Shown here in pieces: positions 22,532 through 33,883 of a stretch of 64,000 bases of DNA; the first letter of the stretch is position 1, and each line of letters starts with the position of its first letter. This DNA is from Platerodrilus igneus (taxonomy: Eukaryota > Arthropoda > Insecta > Coleoptera > Lycidae): assembly GCA_036346225.1 (NCBI GenBank), contig JARFIW010001177.1, forward strand, positions 1,892,501-1,956,500, written 5' to 3'. The notes beneath the pieces are model-generated. The model did not search any database and was not told the origin of the DNA. It worked only from the letters and a program-made list of their open reading frames with translations. The position numbers and the translations under genes are program-made.

Positions 22532-22599
22532 ATATATATTTGAAAAAGTATATATTTTTTATAACACCTTCAGATTTTTGGTAAAGCTGTGTAAAGTTT

Positions 22600-22910
22600 C
22601 TGCACCTCAACTCCTCCATTTCATAACATCATAATTCTCGCAAATTTAATAACTTGATGCACTCGTACTCAGCCAACACAATAACATTCATATTTTCGTA
22701 ATTTCCATATTATATAAATTTTCTTTTTGAAATTTATTCGCCTCCCATACACTTCTATTAGATGTTTCGGCAACCACTTTTAATTTGAATTCACGATCCA
22801 CTTGTAATTCTAAAAAATCTCCGCCAGATAAACCATTCGATCTTACATTTTCTGCTTCTTGGGTAAATTGTATGATTCTAAATTCCAATTTACAATTGCA
22901 AAACTCTCTT
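22600..22910 (-). pseudogene. Left-arm copy of unrecognised protein (see 27500-28065)
   Basis: The 66-residue ORF at 22688-22888 reads EFRIIQFTQEAENVRS, then a FLELQVDREFKLKVVAETSNR segment, matching 27530-27690 in the other arm where that part has stops. Downstream (22600-22690) matches the right-arm ORF but has lost its frame. Each copy is therefore intact where the other is broken. Confidence 0.55.
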
Positions 22911-22936
22911 TATTTAAAGTAGTCTATTTTTCTAGT

Positions 22937-23179
22937 CTAATTTTGGCACATTCTACTATTGCAAATAATTTGTATGACTGGTTGCAGACTACCGTATAAA
23001 TTAAAACGAACTTTCATGTTATGGTGGTGAAAATTTGATGTAAATTTACCTAGCGCATAGGTGGTCTTACTTACTAGTTTGTCGAGATCTAATGGCACCC
23101 TTACATCACTTGTAAATTCAACACCAGAAAAATTCTTTTTTAACTTGTAATTTTGATCATCTCGACGATACATTGGCAA
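22937..23179 (-). CDS. 80-residue conserved ORF, left-arm copy
   Basis: Product has DDQNYKLKKNFSGVEFTSD and ends in IICNSRMCQN. It aligns end to end with the right-arm ORF at 27229-27471 with about 15 differences, and both copies keep the frame open with no indels. No known domain. Retention of the frame on both arms suggests past coding function. Confidence 0.5.
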   Translation of the reverse strand: MPMYRRDDQNYKLKKNFSGVEFTSDVRVPLDLDKLVSKTTYALGKFTSNFHHHNMKVRFNLYGSLQPVIQIICNSRMCQN

Positions 23180-24572
23180 TTAATGCTCTGGAGCATGGCT
23201 TCCTCTTTTTTATGGTGGTGGTTAAGCGTGCGCAGTTCCCAACTATGTTAATTGGTGTTATATGCAAGTCTTGACAGGGAAAGTGACGCTTATAATTGTT
23301 TTATATGGGATTTTACCTGTTTTTATTAAAATATAGTTTTCTTCTTTTCTTATAGATTAACTTACGCCTAACTTTTAAATATGAATAAACTTCAGGATAA
23401 AGGTCCAGGAAAATATCTTACAGATTTCGTCTTGAATTATGTAGAAGCTTAAACTTGAGAAACACCAAATTGGTAGCATACCTATTTATGAATTTCTAAA
23501 CACCTAATCCGTTTTTCCTTATTTGGATTTCTGGTTCACTTTATGTAATTCTCCAATAGTATAACCTATCCAGCCGTTATAATTTTTTCTCAGCTACCCG
23601 AATCTGAAAGAATTTCTTAAATCGGACCGAAACCCTAGTCACCAATGCCCTTTTTAGAATTTTAATCAAATATTACTCTTAGCGACATTTTTAAAATAAC
23701 TCCGTCGTGTAAAATATCAATTATTATTGTTTTTCCTCAGCTTCTCAAACCTTTTGGAATTTTTCAAATCGATTCACCTTTTAATGATGTACAGATCAAC
23801 CCTTATAAACTATATGGTGTTAAACTTTAATCTATTTCTAAACGGTATTTCTTTGTTTTTTGAGATACACCCATCGTGCTACCTATAAAATTAATATAGA
23901 ATTTCCTGGGGTATCGGAATCGTAAAAAATGTTTAAATCGGGGCATTAGCCTAACACGCTAACCCTATTATTTAGAATTTTACCAATGCAAATTGTTAGC
24001 AGTACTTAAATACTATACCAACGTTCAACACATTAAATTATATCGGAATTTTTACAAAAAAATATAGCAGTCACAATAAAACGTAAACGCGCATGCAATC
24101 TCCCTATCTGATAAACATATTGTGTTTAATTTATTTCATTAAATTTTTTAAAACCTTTTTTATTTATCACGCCTTCTAAAATTATCACCAATAAATACCC
24201 TCATCCTGTTTTAATATTCAAAAACATAACAGAAAACCCCCCTACATTTTCTATTTAGATTTAACTCAATAATAGAGTAAAACCTAAAAAATATTTATTA
24301 ATATCCTGGATTGTAGAAATTTTCGTATTCAGCACAACCATGCATTAACTAAACCAAAGGTTATTATATATCCAATCCTGCGCCGTTCTAGTTAGAAAGT
24401 AGATTGAATTTCAATTAGCAGTAAAACATTAAAACATTTTGTGGAAATTATATAGTCTTATAATGCAGACTATGGTTTTGAAGGTGTATTTCATCATTTC
24501 GATTACCTTCACCCGTCTAAGACGTTTCGAAATAAATTAGGTGAATGTAAAAACCATTACTCATGCATTCTC
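23180..24572. other. Palindrome 2 left arm, non-coding
   Basis: AT-rich with degenerate 150-200 bp modules (about 23577, 23720, 23885) each beginning with a CAGCTNCC or equivalent motif. No ORF worth reporting. Confidence 0.55.
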
Positions 24573-25827
24573 TACTAATTGACGTCTAACCCATTAGTTG
24601 CAAATTTTAAGGTACTTTCCTACAATACTAATTAATAGCTTCAAATCCGTATTATATTAACTTAATTTAAATTGGACGAGTGCAGGGACAAAATATTTCT
24701 CTATGTGCATAAATGCGGGGAAAATGACACTAAAAGTTCATTTTGAATATATTTTTGAAAAATGTAAAGTTGTTCAAAATATATTAGTGTTGCAGAATTT
24801 TTAACGTTAAAAAATTTCGGGGGTAAGTATAACATTTTTAAAATTTGCATGTTTAAACTGCGAATTACTATTGTTATACAGCAATTTTACCTGCAAACAC
24901 CTTTGACATTTTCCGCTTAAGGTTAATGCCACAACATTATTCCTCACATTTTCATTATGTGGACGTATTAATAAGATATTTTTCAAAACATTCACTATAT
25001 GAGAACTATCGACAAAGAAAGTAAGTCTTAGTTTGAATTTTAACCTATAAGCAATTCAAAAATTGTTAATTTATAATTCTTTTACAATGAATATCTTAAG
25101 TATTTCATGCAGTATGAGTGAAAGCATTTTTATTGGTGGTGACGCCGTTAACAAACACAACAAAAAGCACATCAATATGGTTTATTTCCAGGAAGAATGT
25201 ATAAACGCTGCAGTTCAGTTAATGCGAAACAAGATGCTATTTGAAAAACCATACGCCATAACAAAATCTTTTTCCAAATTATAATTGTAAGTCTAAACCC
25301 GTTTGAAAATTATAAAATAACTTTCAGATGACAGTTGACAGCATTTCGCAGACCGTACTTGATGTCTTTCTTAATATATTTAGGAAGTTTATATCAAATC
25401 TTCCATATATTATACGCACTATGGAAGTTGGTGTGCCCAATCAGATATGCAAATTTGACAATTTGCGATTTTATTTAAATAAGAATTGTTTATTGAAGAT
25501 TATATGTTATTTACCAAAGAAACTTTAAAGCCGTTTTTAGGGATATCTCAGGTCGTTTTTAAACACATAAAATTATGTTATTGCTTTAAATAAAACGATT
25601 CTGATTAATAACTTTATGAAACTCTTATAACACCCTTTTGATAAATACATATCTTTGTTATAATTCTTTTCATAAGAACTTAGATATCTATTTCAGTTAT
25701 GCCGGTATATGAACAATTAAATAATACAAATTTATTCTTTATATTTTATAACATAAACAAGCTAGTATGTACAAAAATAATTTCTAAATTTCTTATAATA
25801 GTAGTTGGGGTGGTTCTGTTTGTTTTT
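24573..25827. other. Loop of palindrome 2
   Basis: 1.25 kb single-copy sequence between the arms. ORFs of 62-73 residues occur at 24807-24995 (minus), 25063-25284 (plus; includes GGDAVNKHNKKHINMVYF) and 25328-25528 (plus). None has a recognisable domain; the one at 25063 is the most coding-like in composition. Confidence 0.5.
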
Positions 25828-27833
25828 GAGAACGCATGGGTAATGGCTTTTACATTCACCTAATATATTTGAAAACGTCTTAGACGGCTGAAGGTAGTCG
25901 ACATTGAAGGAATATACTTCCAAACCATAATGTTCATTATATGACTATAAAATATTCGGAAAATACGTCTTAACTTTTTACTGCTAATTGAATATCGATT
26001 TACTTTCTAACTAGAACGGTGCAGAATTGAAAATATAATAACCTTTGGTTAAATTCTATGCATGGTTGTACTAAATACGAAAATTTCTACAATCCAGGAT
26101 ATTAATAATTATTTTTTGGGTTTTACTCCATTATTGAGTTAAATGTAAATAGAAAATGCAGGTGAATTTTTCTATTATTTTTTTGAATATTAAAATAAAA
26201 TGAGAATATTTGTTGGGGCTAATTTTAAAAGACAGGATAATTAAAAAAGGTTTTAAGACATCCGATGAAATAAATTGAAACACGATATGTTTATCAGATA
26301 GGGAGATTACATGCGTGTATATGTTTTATTGTAACCGCCATATTTTTTTTGTAAAAATTCCGGTATAATTTAATAGTAAGACATTGGTATAGTCTTTAAA
26401 ATACTGCTAACATCTTGTATTGGTCAAATTCTAAATAATATAACTTGCGGGTTAGGCTAGTGCCCTGATCTAAACACTTTTTACGAATTTCAATTCCGCA
26501 GGAAATTCTATACTAATTTGATAGGTTACACGACGGGTTTATCTCAAAAGACAGAGCAATACTGTTTAGAAATAGATTAAAGATTGACACCGTATAGTTT
26601 ATTAGGGATGATCTGTAAATCAGTAAAAGGTGATTCGATTTGAAAAAGTCCAGAAGATTTGAAAAGCTTAAGAAAAACGATAATAATTGATATCTTACAC
26701 GACGGAGTTATAATTAAAAATATCACTAAGAGTTATAATTGATGAAAATTGTTTAAAGGGCGTTGGTGGCTAGGGTACCGGTCCGATTTAAAAAATTCTT
26801 TCAGATTCGGGTAGCTGAGAAAAAACTATAGCGGCTTAAAAGGTTATACTAGTGGAGAATTTACATAAAGTGAACCAGAAATTCAGAAGAGGAAAAACGG
26901 ATTAGGTGTTTAAGAATTCATAAATAGGAATGCTACAAATTTGGTGTCTCTCAAGTTTAAGCTTCTACATAATTCAAGACGAAATCTGTAAGATGTTTTC
27001 CTGGACCCTTACTCTAAAGTTTATTCATATTCAAAAGTAAGGCGTAAGTTATTCTATAAGAAGAGCGAAAACTATATTTAAATACAAACAGGAAAAACCC
27101 ACTATAAGACAATTATAAGCATCACATTCCCCGTAAAGACTTGCATATAACACCAATTAACATAGTTGGGAACTGCGCACGCTTAACCACCATCATAAAA
27201 GAGAGGGAACCATGTTCCAGTGCACTAGTTGTCAATGTATCAGCGAGATGATCAAAATTACAAGTTAAAGATGAATTTTTCTGGTGTTGAATTTACAAGT
27301 GATGTAAGAATGCCATTAGGTCTCGACAAACTAGTAAGTATGACCACCTATGCGCTAGGTAAATTTACATCAAATTTTCACCACCATAACGCGGACCTTG
27401 GTTTTGATTTATACTGTGGTCTGCAACCAGTCGTACAAATTATTTGCAATAGTAGAATGTGCCAAAATTAAACTACAAAAATGGACTACTTTAAATGAAG
27501 AGAGTTTTGCAATTTTAAATTAGAATTTAGAATCACAAATTACCCAAGAAGCAGAAAGTGTAAGGTCGAATGGTTAATTTGGCAGTGATGTTTAAGAATT
27601 ACACCTGGATCGTGAATTCAAATTAAAATTGGTTGCCGAAACATCTAATAGAAGAAGAAATTTAATAAATATGGAAATTACGAAAGACCGAAAAGTTATT
27701 GTGTTAGCTGAGTACGAATGCATCAAGCTATTAAATTTACGGGAATTAATATATTACAGAATGAAGGAGTTGAAGTGCAAAAAATTTTCTGAATTTTACG
27801 AAAAATTTGTAGGTGTTATAAAAAATGTATATG
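25828..27833. repeat. Right arm of second inverted repeat (palindrome 2)
   Basis: Partner of 22549-24572. The GGTGTTATAAAAAATGTATA end at about 27813 mirrors 22549-22568. Confidence 0.9.
27229..27471 (+). CDS. 80-residue conserved ORF, right-arm copy
   Basis: Partner of 22937-23179. Its start codon context differs (MSMYQRDD against MPMYRRDD). It contains SNFHHHN in the middle and CGLQPVVQIICNSRMCQN at the end. It ends about 20 bp before the next coding-like segment begins, so both may derive from one longer gene. Function unknown. Confidence 0.5.
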   Translation: MSMYQRDDQNYKLKMNFSGVEFTSDVRMPLGLDKLVSMTTYALGKFTSNFHHHNADLGFDLYCGLQPVVQIICNSRMCQN

Positions 27834-28065
27834 GAAATACGACGAATGAAGAAAGGGTTCAAATATTATTAAAGGGAGGGAGCCGTGCGAGTGTTTCTTT
27901 GTGAATGATTGCAGGAATTTAAATTACATGACAGTGTTGGAAATTATTAAATGCCACCCCATCCGGTACTTAAAAGATGTGACTGCAAGGCGATCGCTTA
28001 CGCAAATGTTTAGAGATTTGTGTATTCCAGATTTACCAGACTCTGGTTATCATAGCGGTTTATAG
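27500..28065 (+). pseudogene. Unrecognised protein of palindrome 2, frameshifted
   Basis: The open piece 27629-27904 (91 residues) shows NMEITKDRKVIVLAEYECIK and a basic helical region. After a frame change near 27885 the reading continues to a stop at about 28065 with CECFFVNDCRNLNYM and IKCHPIRYLKDVTARRSL. The C-terminal part extends 230 bp beyond the arm end, so only this copy can be full length. The opening part (27530-27630) has stops that the left-arm copy lacks. I do not recognise the family. Confidence 0.5.
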
Positions 28066-28665
28066 ATGTTATCAATACATGCATATATTTTAATAAAATT
28101 ATAATATTCCTTGATAGAATTTGTTGCACTTATTGGTATCGTCAACATCAGCAAAAATTATTAATAAATATATTAAATTTCCTTGTTTTTTTATTCTTTG
28201 GTATAAGGCGGTAGCACTCTTAAGTAATTAAGCGGAAAAAAGGAACATGAGTTATTAAGTGACAACAAGCTAGGGAAAACGTAAGGCCAAGCAAACCTAT
28301 ATAAAATCAATGCCTTTCTAGTAGAAAGGAATACTGTAAGGTCGGTTGTCTGGTAAGCCAGTGGTTTAGCGCCCTACTAACCGTGACAAAGAAATAAAAG
28401 TGAAGTCTTTTAAAGTAAGTGTGTATTGTAATGTAGTTTTCTTCGCTAATCAGCTACTCTCATATTTGTGGTTTTCCCTAAAAACCTCTTCCACACCGCT
28501 GCAGTTAGTCAGTGCAGTAGTAAAGCTGTTATGGTGTTCCCGCCCCTTCATGGTAGAATAAGCTTAAAAATAGACAATTAAGGTAACTTTGTTTTTACAC
28601 GAAGCATTCTCGCACAAAAAGAATTTCATCAGGTGTTAACCGCCCATCCAAAACTGAATTATATA
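28066..28665. other. No gene recognised
   Basis: AT-rich sequence. A short stretch near 28340-28385 (GTAAGCCAGTGGTTTAGCG) faintly recalls a tRNA A-box but no tRNA fold or B-box could be supported. Confidence 0.5.
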
Positions 28666-29907
28666 CAGGGTGCGGCTAAATTGTTTCCTTATTTTTAAAG
28701 CTTAATAAGACAAATATTATTTGACATACAAATATTTTATTGTAGTGTCTAATGAGTTCAACCAAAACAGTTTCATTTTAATTGGTTTTGAATAGAATAC
28801 CTGCCGAGTGTTGTCCACCATTATCGCAAGCGATTTCTGAAGTTTTGCATGAATTTTACTAACATTTCTTGCGGTATTTGAGGAATTTCCAGTCGAATTG
28901 CCTCCTTCAGTTGCATTATGGTTCTTGGATAATGTTTGAAGACTTGAAGTCGCATGACGTCAATTTTGACGAGCGTGCAGACCATGGAGTGTCGCATCGC
29001 AAGGAAATCAAGCGCCCGGGAAACATTTCTCTCAAAATTTGCACGGATGTTCAAGACGTGTGGCTGTCGTCCTATCCTGCTGAAACCAGGTATTCTGCAC
29101 AGCACCATCTGCAAAGGATGGACCGAAAAAATTTTGAATCATCGCTATGTAGCGTTCTGAATTGACGGAAACAGCCCGATTTTTTTCTTCAAAATAGTAA
29201 GGACCAATTATCCCCATTTCTGAGACGGTGCACCAGAGTGGACTTTAGGACTATGCAGAAGTTCCTCGTATATCTCTTACGAGTTATCGGCACACCAATA
29301 CCAAAAGTTTTACATGTTAACGCTGCCAGACAAGTAAAAATGTGCTTCGTCGCTAAAAAATTTGCCTACGGGATAAATTTTCAAGCATATTTTAGAAGGC
29401 AACAACTCGATTGTTCTTATCACAAAGTGATAATTCCTGTACTACAACCATCTTCTACGGATGATAATAAAGATTCTCATGCAGAATTCTTTGTACAGTG
29501 CAGCCTGAGAAGCGAAGAGCGGTTGCATGCCTGCGTGCAGAACGTCCAATCGACCGTAACACTCAGCGCCTGACTATTTCGAAGTTTTCGGGTGTCCGAG
29601 CTGTCCGTGGATGCCCATTACCTTTCTTGATAACTGATCCAGTTTTCCTGAAGTTTGTGACCCATAAAACAATTTAATTTCGATCCTGGACTTGTTGATT
29701 TCTAGGAATTTCATATTTGATACGGAACGCTCGTTGTGCAGTGAAGACGGACTCATTTTCGGCGAAAGTGTGCTGTGCGTCAGTCCACATGGTGTTACAG
29801 ACTGAACCGTTTTTAAGCTAAAATTGTTAACCTTGCCGATTGTACATTGGGGGGTCCGACTTTATACGAACGTTTTGAAAATAGGGAGACAGTTTAGCCG
29901 CACCCAG
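28666..29907 (-). mobile_element. Mariner element with terminal inverted repeats
   Basis: Left end CAGGGTGCGGCTAAATTGTT and right end, read inverted, CTGGGTGCGGCTAAACTGTC form about 30 bp terminal inverted repeats. Both are flanked by TA (28664-28665 and 29908-29909), the target dinucleotide. At 1.24 kb the size is normal for mariner. It carries a decayed transposase on the minus strand. Confidence 0.92.
28821..29756 (-). pseudogene. Mariner transposase, decayed
   Basis: Motifs in order on the minus strand: an N-terminal DNA-binding remnant (29574-29756), SDEAHFYLSG (about 29340), IYEELLHSPK (about 29270), GIIGPYYFEE with ERYIAMIQNF (29217-29130), TWFQQDRTTA (about 29080), then LKEAIRLEIPQIPQEML and MQNFRNRL near the C-terminus (28821-28900). 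The segment between residues after the second catalytic Asp and the C-terminus is replaced or deleted, so the third catalytic Asp is missing. Several frame changes. Confidence 0.85.
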
Positions 29908-29919
29908 TACTTATGAACA

Positions 29920-30416
29920 AAAACTGCAACAGCATGCATGAAATAATATCCGTCTATTTGTTGTGCTGTAAATCGAAAGCGTTTCTAATAAATTAAAATA
30001 GCGTATGTCTTCAAGAACTTACTGCTGATCGATCTATTAAACAAACTAAATTATAACATACCAACCACCACGCATGACAGCTAAGAGTCTATCAAGCACC
30101 CATTTTCACCATCAAGGGTTAATGCATAATCTCTGTTCTAAAATTTGTATCTCCCAAGATGGCAACTAATGTAAAACTTCTGCAATCATAAGGAAGATCT
30201 TGCAAACACACAAGTTTCAAAGTATAACATGCTTTTGAATAATAAACAAGACAGCAACTACTAAAATTAGTAAATTAAACAACTTATAGTTGTTTACACC
30301 CAAATAGGTATAGCATTTGACATTTTTCGAAAGTTTAAATATACAATAGGCGATTGAAAAATAATTATGCAACATATCTTCATTCCAAGAAAAAACCATA
30401 AATATGTGTTTAAACT
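29920..30416. repeat. Dispersed repeat copy A
   Basis: Resembles 42713-43160 over about 450 bp (for example ATCTTGCAAAC, TTTGAATAATA, GTTGTTTACACCCAA in the same order). The first Gypsy element is inserted at its end. No coding content recognised. Confidence 0.65.
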
Positions 30417-31842
30417 TGTAGTTTTAATATTTACCTACCGCATGAGGGTATCCAATTAACAATAAATAATAAATAACAGGACCTCTAACACCATCGTACC
30501 CTCACGTTTCGGGACGTTGCCTCGCAAGCTGCAGCAGTCGGTGAAGGGGGGGTTCATTAAACAAACACACTGAGACGAAAATTCGATTGTTTTATTGAAC
30601 GAGCTACTAACTAAAACTTCAACTAATTACATATGCATAACAAAATATAAAGTAAATAACCTTATGTACAAAAGGGCGCCACCATGGGAATTAAACGGTC
30701 CATGGACCAATCGCGGTAATAGCTCTCGTCGCACTTTGTTCGTGGGCGATGAACCAAAATGGCAGAACAGAAAATAAGTCACTTATAGTCTCCGGCTAGC
30801 ACAAACACAACTTAACTAAACTTAACTAACAAACATATTTTGAATAGATACAGTTCTAGGTGTACACACCCCAATAACAAAAATTTATTAATGCTACCCT
30901 AGTCTAATTAACTTGCATAGTGCGACGACCCTTTTAACCACGGGGTCATCTACACCATGAAAAATACGACCTTCTCAAGGGTCAAATAGTACCGTAACTT
31001 GACTTCGGGCCTGAGCTTTGCATTCTCAGGTAGTCTCGTGGATTAGTGATTAACGACCTCTGACACCGTCGAAACACAATATAATAGAAGACCCTTCTAA
31101 AACGATGCGGTCTCCAAAGCAATAATAAAACGGATCAATTTACTTGAACTGGGCATTCACCCGGAATTGTATTTTATGGAAGTCGACAAATACTGTTTTT
31201 AAACAAATAACTGACTTATGCTGCATAACACAGCCTTGAGTTCATAGTAATATCACATATACTAATTACTTACTCAGAGAAATAAATAACTTAAAACATA
31301 ACGGCCCGCACTTGACTGCAGAGAAATAAACACATCACTAGTAACCGTTAGCTTTAACCTCTAACGCGTCTGGAAATAAACAACCCCGATTCCCACCGGC
31401 TGGCCTCCTTATATACATTTTGGTTAATTGAAAATAACCCTTTCTTGACGCTCTTACTCGGTTTAGGATGCGCCGGTCGTAAATTTTTAATTTTAATTAA
31501 AACTGTCAATGCCTAAGATAACCACAACCGTAGCTCTCAGAATTGATTTTAGTTGAGTGCTCAGCTAATTGAAAAATTGCTTCAGACCACCCTGACATAA
31601 ATAGGATCCTAAAGCATGATTGACATCTAATCATAGATATGGACTAATTTGACATGTTTAGTGCCCTTAAAGTAAGTGCCTTTAGAAAAATTGATTAACT
31701 CTTGGATTAGATCTTTCTGGGAACTTCGCTGAGAAGCTACTTGGGTGATCCTGCAGCCGCAACAATTTTTATAATTAGCATTTATTATTATTATTATTAG
31801 GAATACTAGAACTATTAGAGCTTATTAAAACAGTATGTTACA
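30417..31842 (-). repeat. LTR retrotransposon 1, 3' LTR
   Basis: 1426 bp. Nearly identical to 36726-38166 except for single-base changes and a block near 31785-31800 where this copy has a TTA trinucleotide run and the other copy an unrelated 40 bp stretch. Confidence 0.95.
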
Positions 31843-31855
31843 CAGCCCCCCTCGA
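31843..31855 (-). promoter_or_regulatory. Polypurine tract of retrotransposon 1
   Basis: On the minus strand a run of GAGGGGGG followed by CTG abuts the TG of the 3' LTR, the expected place for the plus-strand primer. Confidence 0.7.
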
Positions 31856-32190
31856 AAAATTGAAATTGCTCTTAGGAATTTCAAGAAAATTGAAAAAAAA
31901 AAAAAAAAAATTAATGTAGAAATTAACACATCCAACCGCAATTATGTTTAAGACAACTGAGTCTTTTCAGAAAATTGGCGGAAGGAAAAAATAAAAAATT
32001 GGAAAAAATAAAATATTAGTGAGGTTTTAGGTCTTGGACGTGGAACACCCCTAGCGGTTTTCCGTCCATGGAAGATAGTCTATAAGTGGTAGAACCTAAA
32101 ACTTCCATCACCTTTGCTTCTAGGAACTTCGGGGCTAATTTTTATTGAAATGTTTAGAAGCATCTGATAATATAAAATTGCGCTTCCACA
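31856..32190 (-). other. Non-coding 3' segment of retrotransposon 1
   Basis: Contains an 18 bp A homopolymer (about 31893-31910) and no ORF. Confidence 0.6.
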
Positions 32191-33883
32191 CTAAATCCCT
32201 ACTTTGAAATTTAATGGTCTGCGCCTTAAATTGTACGAGTGCGTATTACGTTCATACGCCAAATGTATGTTCTTCTGAACTTCTTTAAAGATGGGCGATA
32301 ATTCATTAAGGTCTTGAACCAATTGTTCTCGAGTATCAATTGCTAGATCCTCTGGATTTAAATCCTTTAATTTATTATAGAATTCCCCGGACAGAGGAAC
32401 CGTGCGTCCAAAAGCTAAAAATGTTGGGGAATATTTTGTGGATTCATGAACAGCATTACGAAGCGCATGGGCAATTTTGTGAATATTATCGTCCCAATTC
32501 TTCTGAGAATCTTGAATGTAACTGCGAATGGCAGCTCCAATTACCTTGTTAACGCGTTCTACATAATTAACTTGAGGATGGTAGCTGGCGTTAAACCAAA
32601 CCGAAGGTATTTTATAATTTGTCATGAGATTGGAAAATAAATTACTTTTAAATTGGGGCCATTATCTATCATACAAATTTGAGGTACCCCATATACCAAA
32701 AATACAAAATTTTCCAGGTAATTACAAATTTGTTTTGTTGAAGCGCTGCGCATGGGATGCAATAAAGTGAATTTTGTAAACCAGTCAGTAACAACTAAAA
32801 GGTAAGTATTCCCCAATTTCGAGCGCGGAAAGGGCCCCATTAAATCAATCGACAAACATTGAAACGGAAATGAAACTTTTTTCTCTTTGCCCATAAAACC
32901 ATAATGGTTGAACGTGCTGGATTTGCTTTGGCAGCACGTAACACATTTACTAATGTATTTAGAAATATATGACCGCATTTTAGGCCAGTAATAGAGCTCT
33001 TTGATTTTTGTATATGTTTTAAATACACCCAAATGGGCCGAAACTGGATCATCATGGCATTCTTTTAAAATTTGTGCACGGCATGATTTCGGCACTACTA
33101 ACTTCCACTCAATTAAATTGGCTTTGATATTCAAATTATTCGGAATAAACTTATACATTTTATCATCTGCTACTCTCCAATCGGGATATAGATCTGGCTT
33201 TTCCTTAATATTATTTAACATGTTTTTGTACCAATCCTCGACCTCGTCTAAAGAAAAATTTAAAGAATTAATAGCATAGGCTCCACTAGGAGCTCGAGAT
33301 AATGTATCTGGTACCACATTAAATTTACCCTTCCTGTGGATAACTTCGAAATCAAATTGTTGGAGTTTCACACTCCATCTAGCTAAACGTCCCGCAGGAT
33401 CTTTTATGTTGTGGAGCCAAATTAAAGAATGATGGTCCGTAATGACCTTAAAATGAGTTCCTTCAATATATGGTCGGAATTTTTGAATAGCAAAACACTC
33501 CGCCAAAAGTTCCCGTTCTGTGACTGAATAATTTTTCTCTGCTGAATTTAAACTGCGAGAAGCATAAGCAATTACATGTTCTTCGTCTCCTTCTCCCTGA
33601 GTTAAAACACAACCTACGCCGTAATTTGAGGCGTCACATTGTAAAGAAAAACTTTCGAAAAGTCAGGACTCCTTAAAATAGGAGCCTTTGTAAGAACATC
33701 TTTAATTTTTCAAACGAAATAAGAGCCTCGTCCGTCCATTTAATCGCTTGCGATTTTCTCTTTCCTTTAGTAAATCATTAATAGGTGCTATAATTGTGGC
33801 AAAATCCAAAACAAAACGCCTATACCAAGAACACATACCGGTGAAACGTTTTATTTCAGTGGCTGTCTTGGGTTGAGGAAAAT
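32191..33883 (-). pseudogene. Retrotransposon 1 RNase H and integrase
   Basis: Coding runs from about 33780. First comes the RT-RNase H connection (DEALISFEKL near 33730), then RNase H segments in shifted frames, then a 294-residue ORF (32622-33506) with ITDHHSLIWL, the integrase zinc region H-x3-H...C-x2-C (near residue 140-185, CVTCCQSK) and catalytic Asp motifs SIDLMGPF and MIDNGPN. The frame changes near 32630 and 32191-32625 continues with the third catalytic block (NYVERVNKVIG) and the C-terminal part (SYNLRRRPLNFKVG). At least two frame changes. Confidence 0.9.

Larger units (their letters stand above)
14536..22538. repeat. Right arm of giant inverted repeat (palindrome 1)
   Basis: An 8.0 kb arm, the reverse-complement partner of 433-13839. 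It is the more complete arm: no LINE, and the mariner still has its coding region. The Rep-like gene starts in the loop and continues into this arm. Confidence 0.93.
22549..24572. repeat. Left arm of second inverted repeat (palindrome 2)
   Basis: Reverse complement of 25828-27833, about 2.0 kb, with moderate divergence. It abuts palindrome 1 with only about 10 bp between them. It contains CAGCTACCCGAATCT (about 23591) and related CAGCTTCTCAAACC and GGTATCGGAATC modules, the same sub-repeat family as palindrome 1. Confidence 0.9.

Noticed and set aside
433..22538. Assembly artefact as explanation of the long palindrome
   Set aside because: The arms carry different substitutions, indels, a private LINE with target duplication, and a large deletion difference; a chimeric-read artefact would give near-identical arms.
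28340..28385. tRNA or tRNA-derived SINE
   Set aside because: Weak A-box-like stretch only; no B-box or cloverleaf.
31843..32190. env gene in retrotransposon 1
   Set aside because: Only about 350 bp between integrase and 3' LTR, with no ORF.
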